Part shown: in pieces, positions 27,976 to 36,875 of the stretch
Numbering within the stretch: the stretch's first letter is position 1
Layout of the letters: each line of letters opens with the position of its first letter
NCBI GenBank assembly: GCA_963757805.1
Contig: CAVWSM010000021.1
Span: forward strand, 142,800 to 206,799
DNA: 64,000 nt
From: CAVWSM01 sp963757805
GTDB taxonomy: Bacteria > Actinomycetota > Actinomycetes > Jiangellales > Jiangellaceae
Reading direction: 5' to 3'
Position numbers and translations under genes: made by a program
The notes under the pieces: model-generated
Database searches by the model: none
The model's input: only the letters and a program-made list of their open reading frames with translations
What the model was told of the DNA's origin: nothing

Positions 27976-29247
27976 TTATCGATCCGGCCCAACGTGTTGA
28001 TCTGGCAAAGGCGTGATCATCCGAAGTTTGATCACGCTTCGCCTGTCAGTCCGCGTGGGCGCCTCCAGGAGCTGGTCGACGACGTACTCGGCGATGGCCA
28101 GCGACGAGGTGGCGCCGGGGGAGGGCGCGTTGCGTACGGCGAGCACGCGGTCGCGCCGGAACAGCCGGAAGTCGTCGACGAGCGAGCCGTCGGGGTCGAG
28201 GGCTTGGGCTCGTACGCCCGACGGACCGCGTACGACGTCGTCGGCCCGCAGCGACGGGACGTATTCGGCGGCCGCGGAGACGAACGCCCGCTTGGACAGC
28301 GACCCCCACAGCTCGGCCGCACCGGTGCGCCAGTAGCGGCGGGCCAGCTTGCGGAACCCCGCATAGCCGAGCGTCCCCGCCAGGTCGCGCGACTTCACTT
28401 GCCGCCACCGGTAGCCCTCGCGGGCAAGCGCGAGCACCGCGTTGGGGCCGACGAGCACCTCGCCGTCGTACCGCTTCGTCAGGTGGATGCCGAGGAACGG
28501 GAACCGCGGATCGGGGACCGGGTAGATCAGCCCGCGTACGAGGTGCCGGCGGTCAGGGCGCAGCTGGTAGTACTCCCCGCGGAACGGCACGATCTGCGGC
28601 TCCCGGCTGTCGCCGGCGAGGACCGCCAACCGGTCGGACTGCAAGCCCCCGCACACCACCGCCAGGTCGGCGGGCCACTCGTCGCCGTCGGCCGTCTGCA
28701 GCACCACGCCGTCGGGCACGCGGCTGATCCCGGTGACCTCGCGCCCGGTCAGGATCTCTGCGCCAGCTCGCCGCGCCCGGTCGGCAATCGCGTGCGTCAC
28801 CGCGACGAAGTCGACGATCGCGGTCTCCGGCGAATGCAGTGCCGCGACGCCGACCGCGTGCGGCTCGATCTCGCGGATCTCGGCAGCGCTGACTCGCCGG
28901 AGCCCGGGTACGCCGTTGGCGGTCGCCCGGCGCTCGAGCTCGTCGAGCCGCGGCAGCTCGTCCTCCGTCAGGGCGACGACGAGCTTGCCGCACTCGTCGT
29001 ACGCGATCCCCTCCTCGACGCACAACGCGCGCAGCATCCCGACGCCGCGCCGGCACAGCTGCGCCTTGAGCGACCCCGGCGCGTAGTAGATGCCCGCATG
29101 CACCACCCCGCTGTTGTGCCCGGTCTGGTGCGCGGCCAGCCGGTGCTCCTTCTCGAGCAGGGTGACCTGGGCGTCGGGGCGCACCTCGGTGAGCCTGTTG
29201 GCCACGGCGACGCCGAGGATGCCGCCGCCGACCACCGCTATGCGCAT
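27976..29247 (-). CDS. lhgO: L-2-hydroxyglutarate oxidase
   Basis: A 423-residue FAD-dependent oxidoreductase of the DAO fold. MRIAVVGGGILGVAVANRL is the dinucleotide motif; QTGHNSGVVHAGIYY is the flavin-attachment-type signature of LhgO; PFRGEYYQLRP and GIHLTKRYDGEVLVGPNA follow. It oxidises L-2-hydroxyglutarate to 2-oxoglutarate, a metabolite repair reaction. The last 25 residues read through a strong hairpin (28011-28037), and a frame slip near 28060 would end the protein at 28032, so the tail is doubtful. Its ATG overlaps the end of the upstream gene by ten bases. Confidence 0.9.
   Translation of the reverse strand: MRIAVVGGGILGVAVANRLTEVRPDAQVTLLEKEHRLAAHQTGHNSGVVHAGIYYAPGSLKAQLCRRGVGMLRALCVEEGIAYDECGKLVVALTEDELPRLDELERRATANGVPGLRRVSAAEIREIEPHAVGVAALHSPETAIVDFVAVTHAIADRARRAGAEILTGREVTGISRVPDGVVLQTADGDEWPADLAVVCGGLQSDRLAVLAGDSREPQIVPFRGEYYQLRPDRRHLVRGLIYPVPDPRFPFLGIHLTKRYDGEVLVGPNAVLALAREGYRWRQVKSRDLAGTLGYAGFRKLARRYWRTGAAELWGSLSKRAFVSAAAEYVPSLRADDVVRGPSGVRAQALDPDGSLVDDFRLFRRDRVLAVRNAPSPGATSSLAIAEYVVDQLLEAPTRTDRRSVIKLRMITPLPDQHVGPDR
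28011..28037 (-). terminator. Hairpin at the end of lhgO
   Basis: GCGTGATCA and TGATCACGC form a perfect 9-bp stem with a nine-base loop. It lies inside the predicted tail of lhgO, which suggests that the real stop is before or within it. Confidence 0.5.
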
Positions 29248-29790
29248 GCCTGCTGGAGTATCACGAGTGCCGCGCGCACCGCGTCCTTTTCGAGTCTTCG
29301 CCAGGGTCGATGGGTCGTACGGCCGATGCCGGCGACCAGATCTTCGGCGGGCGGCAGGTCGGAGTCGAGTACGGGTACGGCGTTGAGGCCGAGCTTTTCG
29401 GCCGCCTCGAGCAGCGCCTCGCGGTAGAGGTGGCCTTCGGCGTCGTGCAGCCACGGATGCGACTTCAGCGACTGGGCGATGCTCCGCGCTGGCGAGGGCG
29501 GCTTGGAGACGACCCCGACCCCGGCGAGCGGAGTCGGGTTGCGGGAACTCGGCGATCAGATCGCGGAACGCCGCGGTTGCGTGTGCCAGGGCCGCGGACT
29601 CGACTGCGTGTACGAGTCGCTCAGCCTCGTCGAGGGGCAGCCCGACCGCCTCGTGGTACGGCTGGAACGGCAGGTCGTCCGGGATGAGCGGCCGCTCGAT
29701 CCGGGCGACGAGCTCGGGATCGTTGACCGGCTCGGCCAGCGCCACGGCGACGACGCCGCCCCGAGCCGTGACCGCCCCGACCGCGAGCAC
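29238..29790 (-). CDS. Conserved protein of unknown function, one frameshift
   Basis: I do not recognise a named family. GTG 29790 opens AVGAVTARGGVVAVALAEPV, then LVHAVESAALAHATAAFRDL; after a frameshift near 29520 it continues GVVSKPPSPARSIAQSLKSH, HLYREALLEAAEKLGL, and ends HRPWRRLEKDAVRAALVILQ before TAG 29238. The shifted second half is a continuous, compositionally normal reading of about 95 residues, which supports a real gene of about 183 residues. It overlaps lhgO by ten bases and sits five bases after accE, so it is probably cotranscribed with the carboxylase genes. Confidence 0.6.
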
Positions 29791-29795
29791 CTGTC

Positions 29796-30023
29796 TTAGC
29801 GTCCGGTGGCCCGTGACCGCCAGGCGCCCGGGCCGGGGCGCGCTGCGGCGCGGTTGGCCGTACGCCAGTAGGTCGCCCAGCGGCTCGCCTTGCCCGGGGC
29901 CTCGGCGGCCTCACCCGCCGCGGCGGCGCGGCGTGCGGCCACGACGGCCACAAGCGCGGCCAGCTCCTCCGGCGTCGGGTTGCCGCGCTCGACACGCGCA
30001 GCAGCGGCTCGTCCGTCGCTCAC
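29796..30023 (-). CDS. accE: Acyl-CoA carboxylase epsilon subunit
   Basis: A 75-residue small subunit that stabilises actinobacterial acyl-CoA carboxylase complexes. It shows the family pattern VERGNPTPEELAALVAVVAA near the start and W..ANRAAARPGPGAWRSR at the end, with a short Ala-rich linker between. GTG 30023 overlaps the stop of pccB (GTGA), giving coupled translation. Confidence 0.9.
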   Translation of the reverse strand: MSDGRAAAARVERGNPTPEELAALVAVVAARRAAAAGEAAEAPGKASRWATYWRTANRAAARPGPGAWRSRATGR

Positions 30024-31612
30024 AGCGGGATGTTCCCGTGCTTCTTCGGCGGCAGCGTGGCGCGCTTGTTGCGCAGCGCGCGGAGCGCCTTGACGATCGC
30101 GACGCGGGTCTGCGCCGGCTCGATGACGCTGTCGACGTACCCGCGCTCGGCGGCGACGTAGGGGTTGGCGAGCGTGTCCTCGTACTCCTGCACCATCTTG
30201 GCGCGCAGCGCCTCCGGATCGTCGGTCTCCGCGAGCTCGCGCCGATAGAGGATGTTGACCGCGCCCTGCGCGCCCATGACCGCGATCTGCGCGGTCGGCC
30301 AGGCCAGGTTGAGGTCGGCGCCGAGGTGCTTGGAGCCCATGACGTCGTACGCGCCGCCGTAGGCCTTGCGCGTGATCACCGTGAGCAGCGGGACGGTCGC
30401 CTCCGCGTAGGCGTAGATGAGCTTGGCGCCGCGGCGGATGATGCCGTTCCACTCCTGGCCGGTGCCGGGCAGGAACCCGGGCACGTCGACGAAGGTGAGG
30501 ATGGGGATGTTGAACGCGTCGCAGGTACGGACGAAGCGCGCCGCCTTCTCCGACGCGTCGATGTCGAGGCAGCCCGCGAAGTGCAGCGGCTGGTTGGCGA
30601 CGACGCCGACCGCGTGGCCCTCCACGCGGCCGAAACCGACGACGATGTTGGGCGCGAACAGCGCGTGCACCTCGAGGAACTCGTCGTCGTCGAGGATGTG
30701 GGTGATGACCTCGTGGATGTCGTACGGCTGGTTGGCCGAGTCGGGCACCACGACGTTGAGCTCGCGGTCGTGGTCGCTGACCTCGAGGTCGGCGTCGTCG
30801 GGGAACGCGGGCGGCTCCTCGAGGTTGTTGCCGGGGAGGTAGGACAGCAGGGCGCGTACGTAGTCGATCGCGTCCTGCTCGTCGTGCCCGAGGTAGTGCG
30901 CGACGCCGCTCTTGGTGTTGTGGGCGCGGCCGCCGCCGAGGTCCTCGAACCCGACATCCTCGCCGGTGACGGTCTTGATGACGTCGGGGCCGGTGATGAA
31001 CATGTGCGAGGTCTGGTCGACCATCACGACGAAGTCGGTGAGTGCGGGGGAGTAGACCGCGCCGCCCGCGGACGGGCCCATGATCAGCGAGATCTGCGGG
31101 ATGACGCCGGACGCGTGCGTGTTGCGCTTGAAGATCTCGGCGTAGAGGCCGAGCGCGACCACGCCCTCCTGGATGCGCGCGCCGCCGGAGTCGTTGATGC
31201 CGATGATCGGGCAGCCGGTCTTGAGCGCGAGGTCCATGACCTTGACGATCTTCTCGCCGAACACCTCGCCGAGGCTGCCGCCGAACACCGTGAAGTCCTG
31301 CGCGAACACGCACACCTGGCGGCCGTCGACCGTGCCGAACCCGGTCACGACGCCGTCGCCGTACGGCCGGTTCTTCTCCTGCCCGAACGCGGTCGAGCGG
31401 TGCCGGGCCAGCTCGTCGAGCTCCTCGAACGACCCCTCGTCGAGCAGCATGTCGATGCGCTCGCGCGCGGTCTTCTTGCCCTTGGTGTGCTGCTTCTCCA
31501 CCGCGCGCGCCGAGCCGGCGTGCACCGCCTCGTCGACGCGACGGCGCAGGTCGGCGATCTTCCCGGCGGTCGTGTGGATGTCGATCGACGGGTCAGGAGG
31601 GGTCGAACTCAT
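30020..31612 (-). CDS. pccB: Propionyl-CoA carboxylase beta subunit
   Basis: A 530-residue carboxyltransferase of AccD5/PccB type, making methylmalonyl-CoA from propionyl-CoA. Motifs: KGKKTARERIDMLLDEGSF, GINDSGGARIQEGV, IMGPSAGGAVYSPALTDF, FVDVPGFLPGTGQEWNGIIR and RKAYGGAYDVMGSKHLGAD. Asp423 in GGAYDVMGS aligns, as I recall, with Asp422 of Streptomyces coelicolor PccB, the residue favouring propionyl-CoA over acetyl-CoA. The full 530 residues match family length. It leads the pccB-accE unit and is divergent from ppc. Confidence 0.93.
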   Translation of the reverse strand: MSSTPPDPSIDIHTTAGKIADLRRRVDEAVHAGSARAVEKQHTKGKKTARERIDMLLDEGSFEELDELARHRSTAFGQEKNRPYGDGVVTGFGTVDGRQVCVFAQDFTVFGGSLGEVFGEKIVKVMDLALKTGCPIIGINDSGGARIQEGVVALGLYAEIFKRNTHASGVIPQISLIMGPSAGGAVYSPALTDFVVMVDQTSHMFITGPDVIKTVTGEDVGFEDLGGGRAHNTKSGVAHYLGHDEQDAIDYVRALLSYLPGNNLEEPPAFPDDADLEVSDHDRELNVVVPDSANQPYDIHEVITHILDDDEFLEVHALFAPNIVVGFGRVEGHAVGVVANQPLHFAGCLDIDASEKAARFVRTCDAFNIPILTFVDVPGFLPGTGQEWNGIIRRGAKLIYAYAEATVPLLTVITRKAYGGAYDVMGSKHLGADLNLAWPTAQIAVMGAQGAVNILYRRELAETDDPEALRAKMVQEYEDTLANPYVAAERGYVDSVIEPAQTRVAIVKALRALRNKRATLPPKKHGNIPL

Positions 31613-31651
31613 GGGCCGCAGCGTAACGCGCCGGCCTCGTCGGCCTACTCA

Positions 31652-31693
31652 TGCGGTAACTCGTGCTGAACCGATTGGGGACCGCATCACGAG
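31652..31693. promoter_or_regulatory. Interleaved inverted repeats, pccB/ppc gap
   Basis: TGCGGT (31652-31657) pairs with ACCGCA (31681-31686) and CTCGTG (31660-31665) pairs with CACGAG (31688-31693). The order A-B-A'-B' gives either two exclusive hairpins or an H-type pseudoknot. It lies in the 124-base gap between divergent pccB and ppc. Confidence 0.35.
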
Positions 31694-31736
31694 ACGGCTC
31701 CGGGGATTGTGCGTAGCCACAAGTACGCTCCGGCGC

Positions 31737-34399
31737 ATGGGTCAAGCCGATCGAGGAGCGGCTCCCGCGGGCCCGGGCCCGCGTCGAGATGCCGGACGCG
31801 CTGCGCCGCGACGTACGGATGCTGGGTGGGCTGCTCGGCGAGGTGCTCCGCGAGTACGGCGGGCAGGAGCTGCTCGACGATGTGGAGCGCCTGCGCGGAC
31901 TGACGATCACCGCACACGACCTCGACCCGGCCGTGGCCGACGTGGCGGCCAAGGAGGCCACGGCGCTGGCGGCGAGCTTCGACCTGCCGCGAGCGGAGGA
32001 TGTCGCCCGCGCGTTCACGGTCTACTTCCACCTGGTCAACCTGGCCGAGCAGCAGCACCGCATCCGCACGCTTCGCGAGCGCGACCGCGCCGGTGCGCCG
32101 CTCACCGACGCGCTGGCCGGCGCAGTCCAGCAGGTCGCGGCCGAGGACGGCGAGGAGCAGGCGGCGGCACTCCTGCGCGGGCTCGAGATCCGCCCCGTGC
32201 TCACCGCGCACCCGACCGAGGCTCGCCGCCGGGCGATCGTCACCACGCTCAACCGGGTGGCCCAGCTGCTCGATGAGGCAGACGACCCCCGGCTGGGAGC
32301 GAGTGAGCGCACGGAGACCCGCCGCCGGCTGCTCGAGGAGATCGACATCCTCTGGCGTACGTCGGCATTGCGCGAGCAGCGGCCGGGTCCGCTCGACGAG
32401 GTGCGCACCGCGATGGCGGTCTTCGACGAGGTGCTGTTCCGCGTCGCGCCGCAGGTCTACCGGCACGTCGACGCGGTGCTCGCGGGCGAGCGCAGCGGTG
32501 CGGAGCCGTCGGCGGTGCCGGCGTTCATCAGGTTCGGCTCGTGGATCGGCGGCGACCGTGACGGCAACCCGTACGTCACCGCGGCCGTCACGCGGGAAGC
32601 GCTGGCGATCCAGTCGGAGCACGTGCTGATCGGCCTGGAGAACGCAAGCGCGCGCATCGGCCGTTCGCTGACCGCGTCGGCGGCCACGACTCCCGCGTCG
32701 GCCGACGTGCACCGGCTCATCTCCGACGTGACCGAGGTCAAGCCGGAGCTCGCGGACGCGCTCACCACGCGGTCGCCGGGGGAGCCGCACCGGATCGCGC
32801 TGCTGCTCGTCGCCGAGCGGGTTGCGGCGACGCGGCGTCGCGATGCGGACCTCGCCTACGCGTCCGTCCGCGACTTCCTCGCCGACCTGCGGACCGTGCA
32901 GGATTCGCTGGCCGCCGCGGGTGCCGAGCGGCAGGCGTACGGCGAACTGCAGCACCTGATCTGGCAGGCGGAGACGTTCGGGTTCCACCTTGCCGAGCTC
33001 GAGGTGCGGCAGCACAGCAAGGTGCATGCCGCGGCGCTTGGCTGAGTTGCGGGCCGGCGGTGACCGCTCCGCGCAGACCGACGAGGTGCTCGCCACGATC
33101 CGCGTGATGGCGCAGCTGCAGCAGCGCTTCGGAGCGGATGCGTGCCGCCGCTACGTCGTGTCGTTCACGCAGTCGGCCGATGACTTGGCTGCGGTGTACG
33201 AGCTCGCGGCGTACGCACTCGGCGACCGGCCGGTCGAGCTCGACGTCGTACCCCTCTTCGAGACGCGCGAGGACCTCGACAACTGCATCGACGTGCTCGA
33301 AGCCGCCATGCAGCAGCCGGCAATCCAGGCGCGGCTGGCGGCGACGGGCCGCCGGTTCGAGGTGATGCTCGGCTACTCCGACTCGGCCAAGGATGTCGGG
33401 CCGGTGTCGGCGACGCTCGCGCTGTACGACGCGCAGGGCCGGCTCGCGGATTGGGCGGCCCGGCACGACATCACGCTGACGATGTTCCACGGCCGTGGCG
33501 GCGCGCTCGGCCGCGGCGGCGGGCCGGCCAACCGGGCGGTGCTCGCGCAGGCACCGGGCTCGGTGTCCGGGCGGTTCAAGGTGACCGAGCAGGGCGAGGT
33601 CATCTTCGCGCGCTACGGCGACCCGACGATCGCGCACCGGCACATCGAGCAGGTCGCGGCGGCGGTCCTGCTGGCCTCGACACCCGCGGTGGAGCGGCGG
33701 GCGCACGAGGCCGCGGAGCGGTTCGCCGACGTGGCGTCGTCGCTGGACGCGGCGGCCCGCGAGTCGTACCACCGGCTCGTCCGCACCGAGGGCTTCGCCG
33801 AGTGGTTCGCGACGGTCACCCCGCTGGAGGAGCTGGGCGCGCTGCCGATCGGTTCGCGGCCGGCCCGCCGCGGCCTGTCGCTGTCGTCGCTGGAGGATCT
33901 GCGGGCGATCCCGTGGGTGTTCGCGTGGGCGCAGACGAGGGCCAACGTGCCGGGTTGGTACGGCCTCGGCTCCGGCCTCGCGGCCGTCGGCGACGTGGGT
34001 GTGCTGCAGACCGCGTACGCCGAATGGCCGCTCTTCACCGTTCTCATGGAGAACGCCGAGATGTCGCTCGCCAAGACTGACCGGCGGATCCTGTCCGGCT
34101 ACCTCGACCTCGGCGGTCGCGACGATCTCGCCGCGCAGGTCATGGACGAGCACGCGCGGACCGTCGAGTGGGTGCTGCGGGTGACCGGGCATACGAGGTT
34201 GCTGGAGGACAAGCACGTGCTCGGGTGGGCGGTCGCGCTGCGCAACCCGTACGTCGACGCGCTCTCCCATTTGCAGCTGCGCGCGCTGCGAGCCCTGCGT
34301 GGCGGCGAGGGGCTCACTGATGCTGATGTCGACGCGCTGCGCCGGCTGCTGCTGATCACGGTCAACGGCGTGGCCGCAGGGCTGCAGAACACGGGCTGA
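31737..34399 (+). CDS. ppc: Phosphoenolpyruvate carboxylase, frameshifted
   Basis: Carboxylates phosphoenolpyruvate to oxaloacetate, refilling the TCA cycle. Conserved blocks: RPVLTAHPTEARRR with the catalytic His, FGSWIGGDRDGNPYVT, then in the second frame VMLGYSDSAKDVGPV, FHGRGGALGRGGGP with the catalytic loop, and the C-terminal QNTG. An extra base near 33040 breaks the frame between HSKVHAAAL and AELRAGGD. ATG 31737 needs a second one-base correction just after the start to give MVKPIEERLP; ATG 31789 is the safe in-frame start. The stop overlaps birA by one base. Confidence 0.9.
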
Positions 34400-35157
34400 T
34401 GATCCACTCGTTCTGGGGTCCCGTGCGTTTCGTGCGCCAGACCGGCTCGACCAACGCCGACGTCGCTGCGGCGGCACGTGATGGCGCGCCCGAGGGGCTG
34501 GTGATTTACGCTGGCGAGCAGACCAGCGGGCGCGGCCGGCTCGCGCGGGAGTGGAGCTCGCCACCGGGCTCGAGCCTGTCGATGTCGGTGCTGCTGCGAC
34601 CTGTTGACATTGCGGTCTCCCGCTGGACGTGGCTGCCGCTGCTCGTCGGCGTCGCCGTGGCCGATGCGGTGCGTTCCGTGTCCGGCGTCTCGGTCGGGCT
34701 GAAGTGGCCCAACGACGTGCTCGTGGACGACCACAAGCTGGCCGGCATCCTCGTCGAGCGGGTCGAGACCGAGGGCGGGCCCGCCGTCGTCGCCGGCATC
34801 GGGCTCAACGTCTCGGTGCCCGCTGCGGAGCTGCCGCCGGGCGCCGTGTCGCTGGACGCCCGCTCGACGGTGCGGCTGACCCGGGAGGATGTCCTGGCCG
34901 CGGTACTGCACGAGCTCGCCGCGGGCTACCTGCGCTGGCGCGAGGCCGAGGGCTCGGCGAAGGACTGGCTCGCCGCCGCGTACACCGCTCGATGCGTCAC
35001 CCTCGGCCAGGACGTACAGGTCTCGCTGCCCGGCGCGCGCTCGGTCGTCGGCCGCGCAGTGGCCATCGACGCGGAGGGTCGGCTCGTGGTCGAAGGCCCC
35101 GCGGGCCGTACGGCTGTCGGCGCGGGCGATGTCGTCCACGTGCGGGCGGCCAGCTGA
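34399..35157 (+). CDS. birA: Biotin-[acetyl-CoA-carboxylase] ligase
   Basis: A 252-residue group I biotin protein ligase without a DNA-binding domain. It has STNADV at the start, EQTSGRGRLAREWSSPPG with the biotin-AMP loop, LKWPNDVLVDDHKLAGILVE with the catalytic Lys, GIGLNVSV and a C-terminal SH3-like cap (GRAVAIDAEGRLVVEG). It biotinylates the BCCP domain of the alpha subunit at 14.9 kb. ATG 34399 overlaps the ppc stop (TGATG). Confidence 0.95.
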   Translation: MIHSFWGPVRFVRQTGSTNADVAAAARDGAPEGLVIYAGEQTSGRGRLAREWSSPPGSSLSMSVLLRPVDIAVSRWTWLPLLVGVAVADAVRSVSGVSVGLKWPNDVLVDDHKLAGILVERVETEGGPAVVAGIGLNVSVPAAELPPGAVSLDARSTVRLTREDVLAAVLHELAAGYLRWREAEGSAKDWLAAAYTARCVTLGQDVQVSLPGARSVVGRAVAIDAEGRLVVEGPAGRTAVGAGDVVHVRAAS

Positions 35158-35201
35158 GCGCCTCTCGCATGCGCGCCGCGGCCGGTGGGGTGACGGTCTG
35201 T

Positions 35202-35249
35202 GGCCCCTATGCATTTGCCGACACGGATGTCAGCAGTTGCGGAGGGGCC
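35202..35249. repeat. TAYGCANNTGC hairpin family, copy 5 (degenerate)
   Basis: GGCCCCTATGCATTTGC on the left and GCAGTTGCGGAGGGGCC on the right flank a CGACACGGATGTCA middle resembling the loop of copy 4. The arms carry several mismatches and GT pairs, so this is the most decayed copy and the only one between co-directional genes. Confidence 0.65.
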
Positions 35250-35334
35250 TGCGACTTGTCCCCGTACACCCGCCCGACGCCGGCACGCGAAACATGGAGC
35301 GCCTGACCCCGCAGAACCGGCGGAACGTGGCACG

Positions 35335-35868
35335 ATGCAGCACATGCCGATCACGTTCCCGCAGAAGCTCCTGGGTGACGGGGAAGAGGTCATCCTGCAC
35401 GAGCGCACCCACTGGAAAGCCCTGATCTTCCCGGCCGTGATCCTCATCGTGACCTGCGCTGCTGCGGGGTTCCTGCTGGCGGTCGGCACGGACTGGTCGA
35501 CGTGGCCGGTGATCATCGTCGCGCTGCTCGTGATCTTGATCTTCTCGGTGTGGCCGTTCCTCAACTGGCTTTCGTCGACCGACACGTTGACCAACCGACG
35601 GCTGATCACTCGGCAGGGTGTCATCACCCGCATCGGTCGGGACATCCCGCTCAAGAAGGTCAATGACGTGTCGTACGAACGCGGCCCGATCGACCGCCTG
35701 CTCGGTTGCGGCACGCTGGTCGTGGAGTCGGCCGGTGAGCGGGGGCACAACGTCATACGCGACGTGCCCAGGGTCGAGCTCTTCCACCTCAAGCTGCAGG
35801 AGCTTCTGCTCGACGTCGACATCCCCGACGAGACCGACAAACGCAAGAGCAACGACCAGACACAGTGA
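35335..35868 (+). CDS. PH-domain (YdbT/bPH2) membrane protein
   Basis: A 177-residue protein like Rv3278c: a short N-terminus (FPQKLLGDGEEVILHERTH), two membrane helices (ALIFPAVILIVTCAAAGFLL and WPVIIVALLVILIFSVWPFL) and a bacterial PH domain with TLTNRRLITRQGVITRIGRD, IPLKKVNDVSYERGPIDRLL and GCGTLVVES. Its place between birA and gtrA/purK homologues is a conserved actinobacterial arrangement. Function unknown. ATG 35335 is used; ATG 35344 is equally possible. Confidence 0.82.
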   Translation: MQHMPITFPQKLLGDGEEVILHERTHWKALIFPAVILIVTCAAAGFLLAVGTDWSTWPVIIVALLVILIFSVWPFLNWLSSTDTLTNRRLITRQGVITRIGRDIPLKKVNDVSYERGPIDRLLGCGTLVVESAGERGHNVIRDVPRVELFHLKLQELLLDVDIPDETDKRKSNDQTQ

Positions 35869-36875
35869 CCGACGCCTCCGACGACGCGCAGCGCCTTGAG
35901 CGCTTGCTGCTGGGCGCGCAGCCGCAGTACACGCGCGAGGAAGTGGCCGAAGCCACGGGTGTTCCGCTTGAGACGGCCCGCAAGTTCTGGCGCGCGCTCG
36001 GCTTTGCCGACGTGGGCGAGGAGGCGGCCTTCACCGACAACGACATCGCGGCACTTCGGGCCGTTGGGGCGTTGATGCGTACGGGCTCGCTGACCGAGGA
36101 GGCGGCACTCCGGCTGACGCGAGGCTTCGGCCGTACGGCATCGCGGCTCGCTGACCGGGGAGTCGACGAGGTCACCGATCTCATCGAGGCGTTCGAGGCG
36201 GTGGAGGGGGCGGGGTACGGGAGCCAGCTGCGCACCGCGTACGCGTTTGCTACGGACCTGCTTCCCGTGTTCGAAGACGTACTGGTCCTCGCCTGGCGAC
36301 GTCATCTTGCCCGCGCGGTGCAGCGAGTCGTGGCCACGCCGGCGCCTGCCGAAGGCGCGCCCATCATGTCGGTGGGGTTTGCGGACCTGGTGTCGTTCAC
36401 GCGGGTGGCGCGTGGGCTCGACGAGGAAGAGTTGGGTGCGCTGGTCGAGCGGTTCGAGGCGGAAGCAGCCGACCTGGTGGCGTGGCATGACGCTCGGCTG
36501 GTCAAGACGCTGGGTGATGAGGTGCTGTTCACGTCGCCGTCACCCGTCGTCGCCACCGACATCGGGCTCGGGCTGGTCGAGGCAGTCGGCGGTGACCCAG
36601 ACATGCCTGATCTGCGCGTCGGGATCGCGACCGGACCAGTGATGCAGCGGATCGGCGACGTGTTCGGCTCCACGGTCAACCTCGCGAGCCGGCTCACGGC
36701 GCTCGCGGACCGCAACCAGGTGCTGGTCGACAAGGCGACGGCGGAGGCGCTTGCGCAGCGGGGTGGGTACGAGCTGCATGCGCTGCCGCCGCAGCCCGTA
36801 CGGAGTTTCGGCGATGTGGTCGGAGTTGTGGTCGGAGCGGCCAGCGGAGATGCCCGACTAGGCTCGGGTGTGTGA
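35865..36875 (+). CDS. Class III adenylate cyclase with N-terminal regulatory domain
   Basis: A 336-residue cytoplasmic cyclase. Residues 1-160 are a helical MerR-like/regulatory region (YTREEVAEATGVPLETARKF) resembling the autoinhibitory N-terminus of Rv1264-type cyclases. The catalytic domain begins VGFADLVSFTRVARGL with the first metal Asp, continues LVKTLGDEVLFTSPS with the second metal Asp, and VFGSTVNLASRLTAL with the transition-state Asn and Arg. All key residues are present, so activity is likely; ATP rather than GTP specificity is assumed. GTG 35865 overlaps the PH gene stop and its own stop overlaps the next start. Confidence 0.88.
   Translation: MTDASDDAQRLERLLLGAQPQYTREEVAEATGVPLETARKFWRALGFADVGEEAAFTDNDIAALRAVGALMRTGSLTEEAALRLTRGFGRTASRLADRGVDEVTDLIEAFEAVEGAGYGSQLRTAYAFATDLLPVFEDVLVLAWRRHLARAVQRVVATPAPAEGAPIMSVGFADLVSFTRVARGLDEEELGALVERFEAEAADLVAWHDARLVKTLGDEVLFTSPSPVVATDIGLGLVEAVGGDPDMPDLRVGIATGPVMQRIGDVFGSTVNLASRLTALADRNQVLVDKATAEALAQRGGYELHALPPQPVRSFGDVVGVVVGAASGDARLGSGV

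Noticed and set aside
29684..31669. Long plus-strand frame over accE and pccB
   Set aside because: Shadow frame opposite two well-conserved genes; no start site or motif.
32762..34564. Minus-strand frame of 600 codons over ppc
   Set aside because: Shadow of ppc; composition rich in Arg, His and Gln with no conserved blocks.
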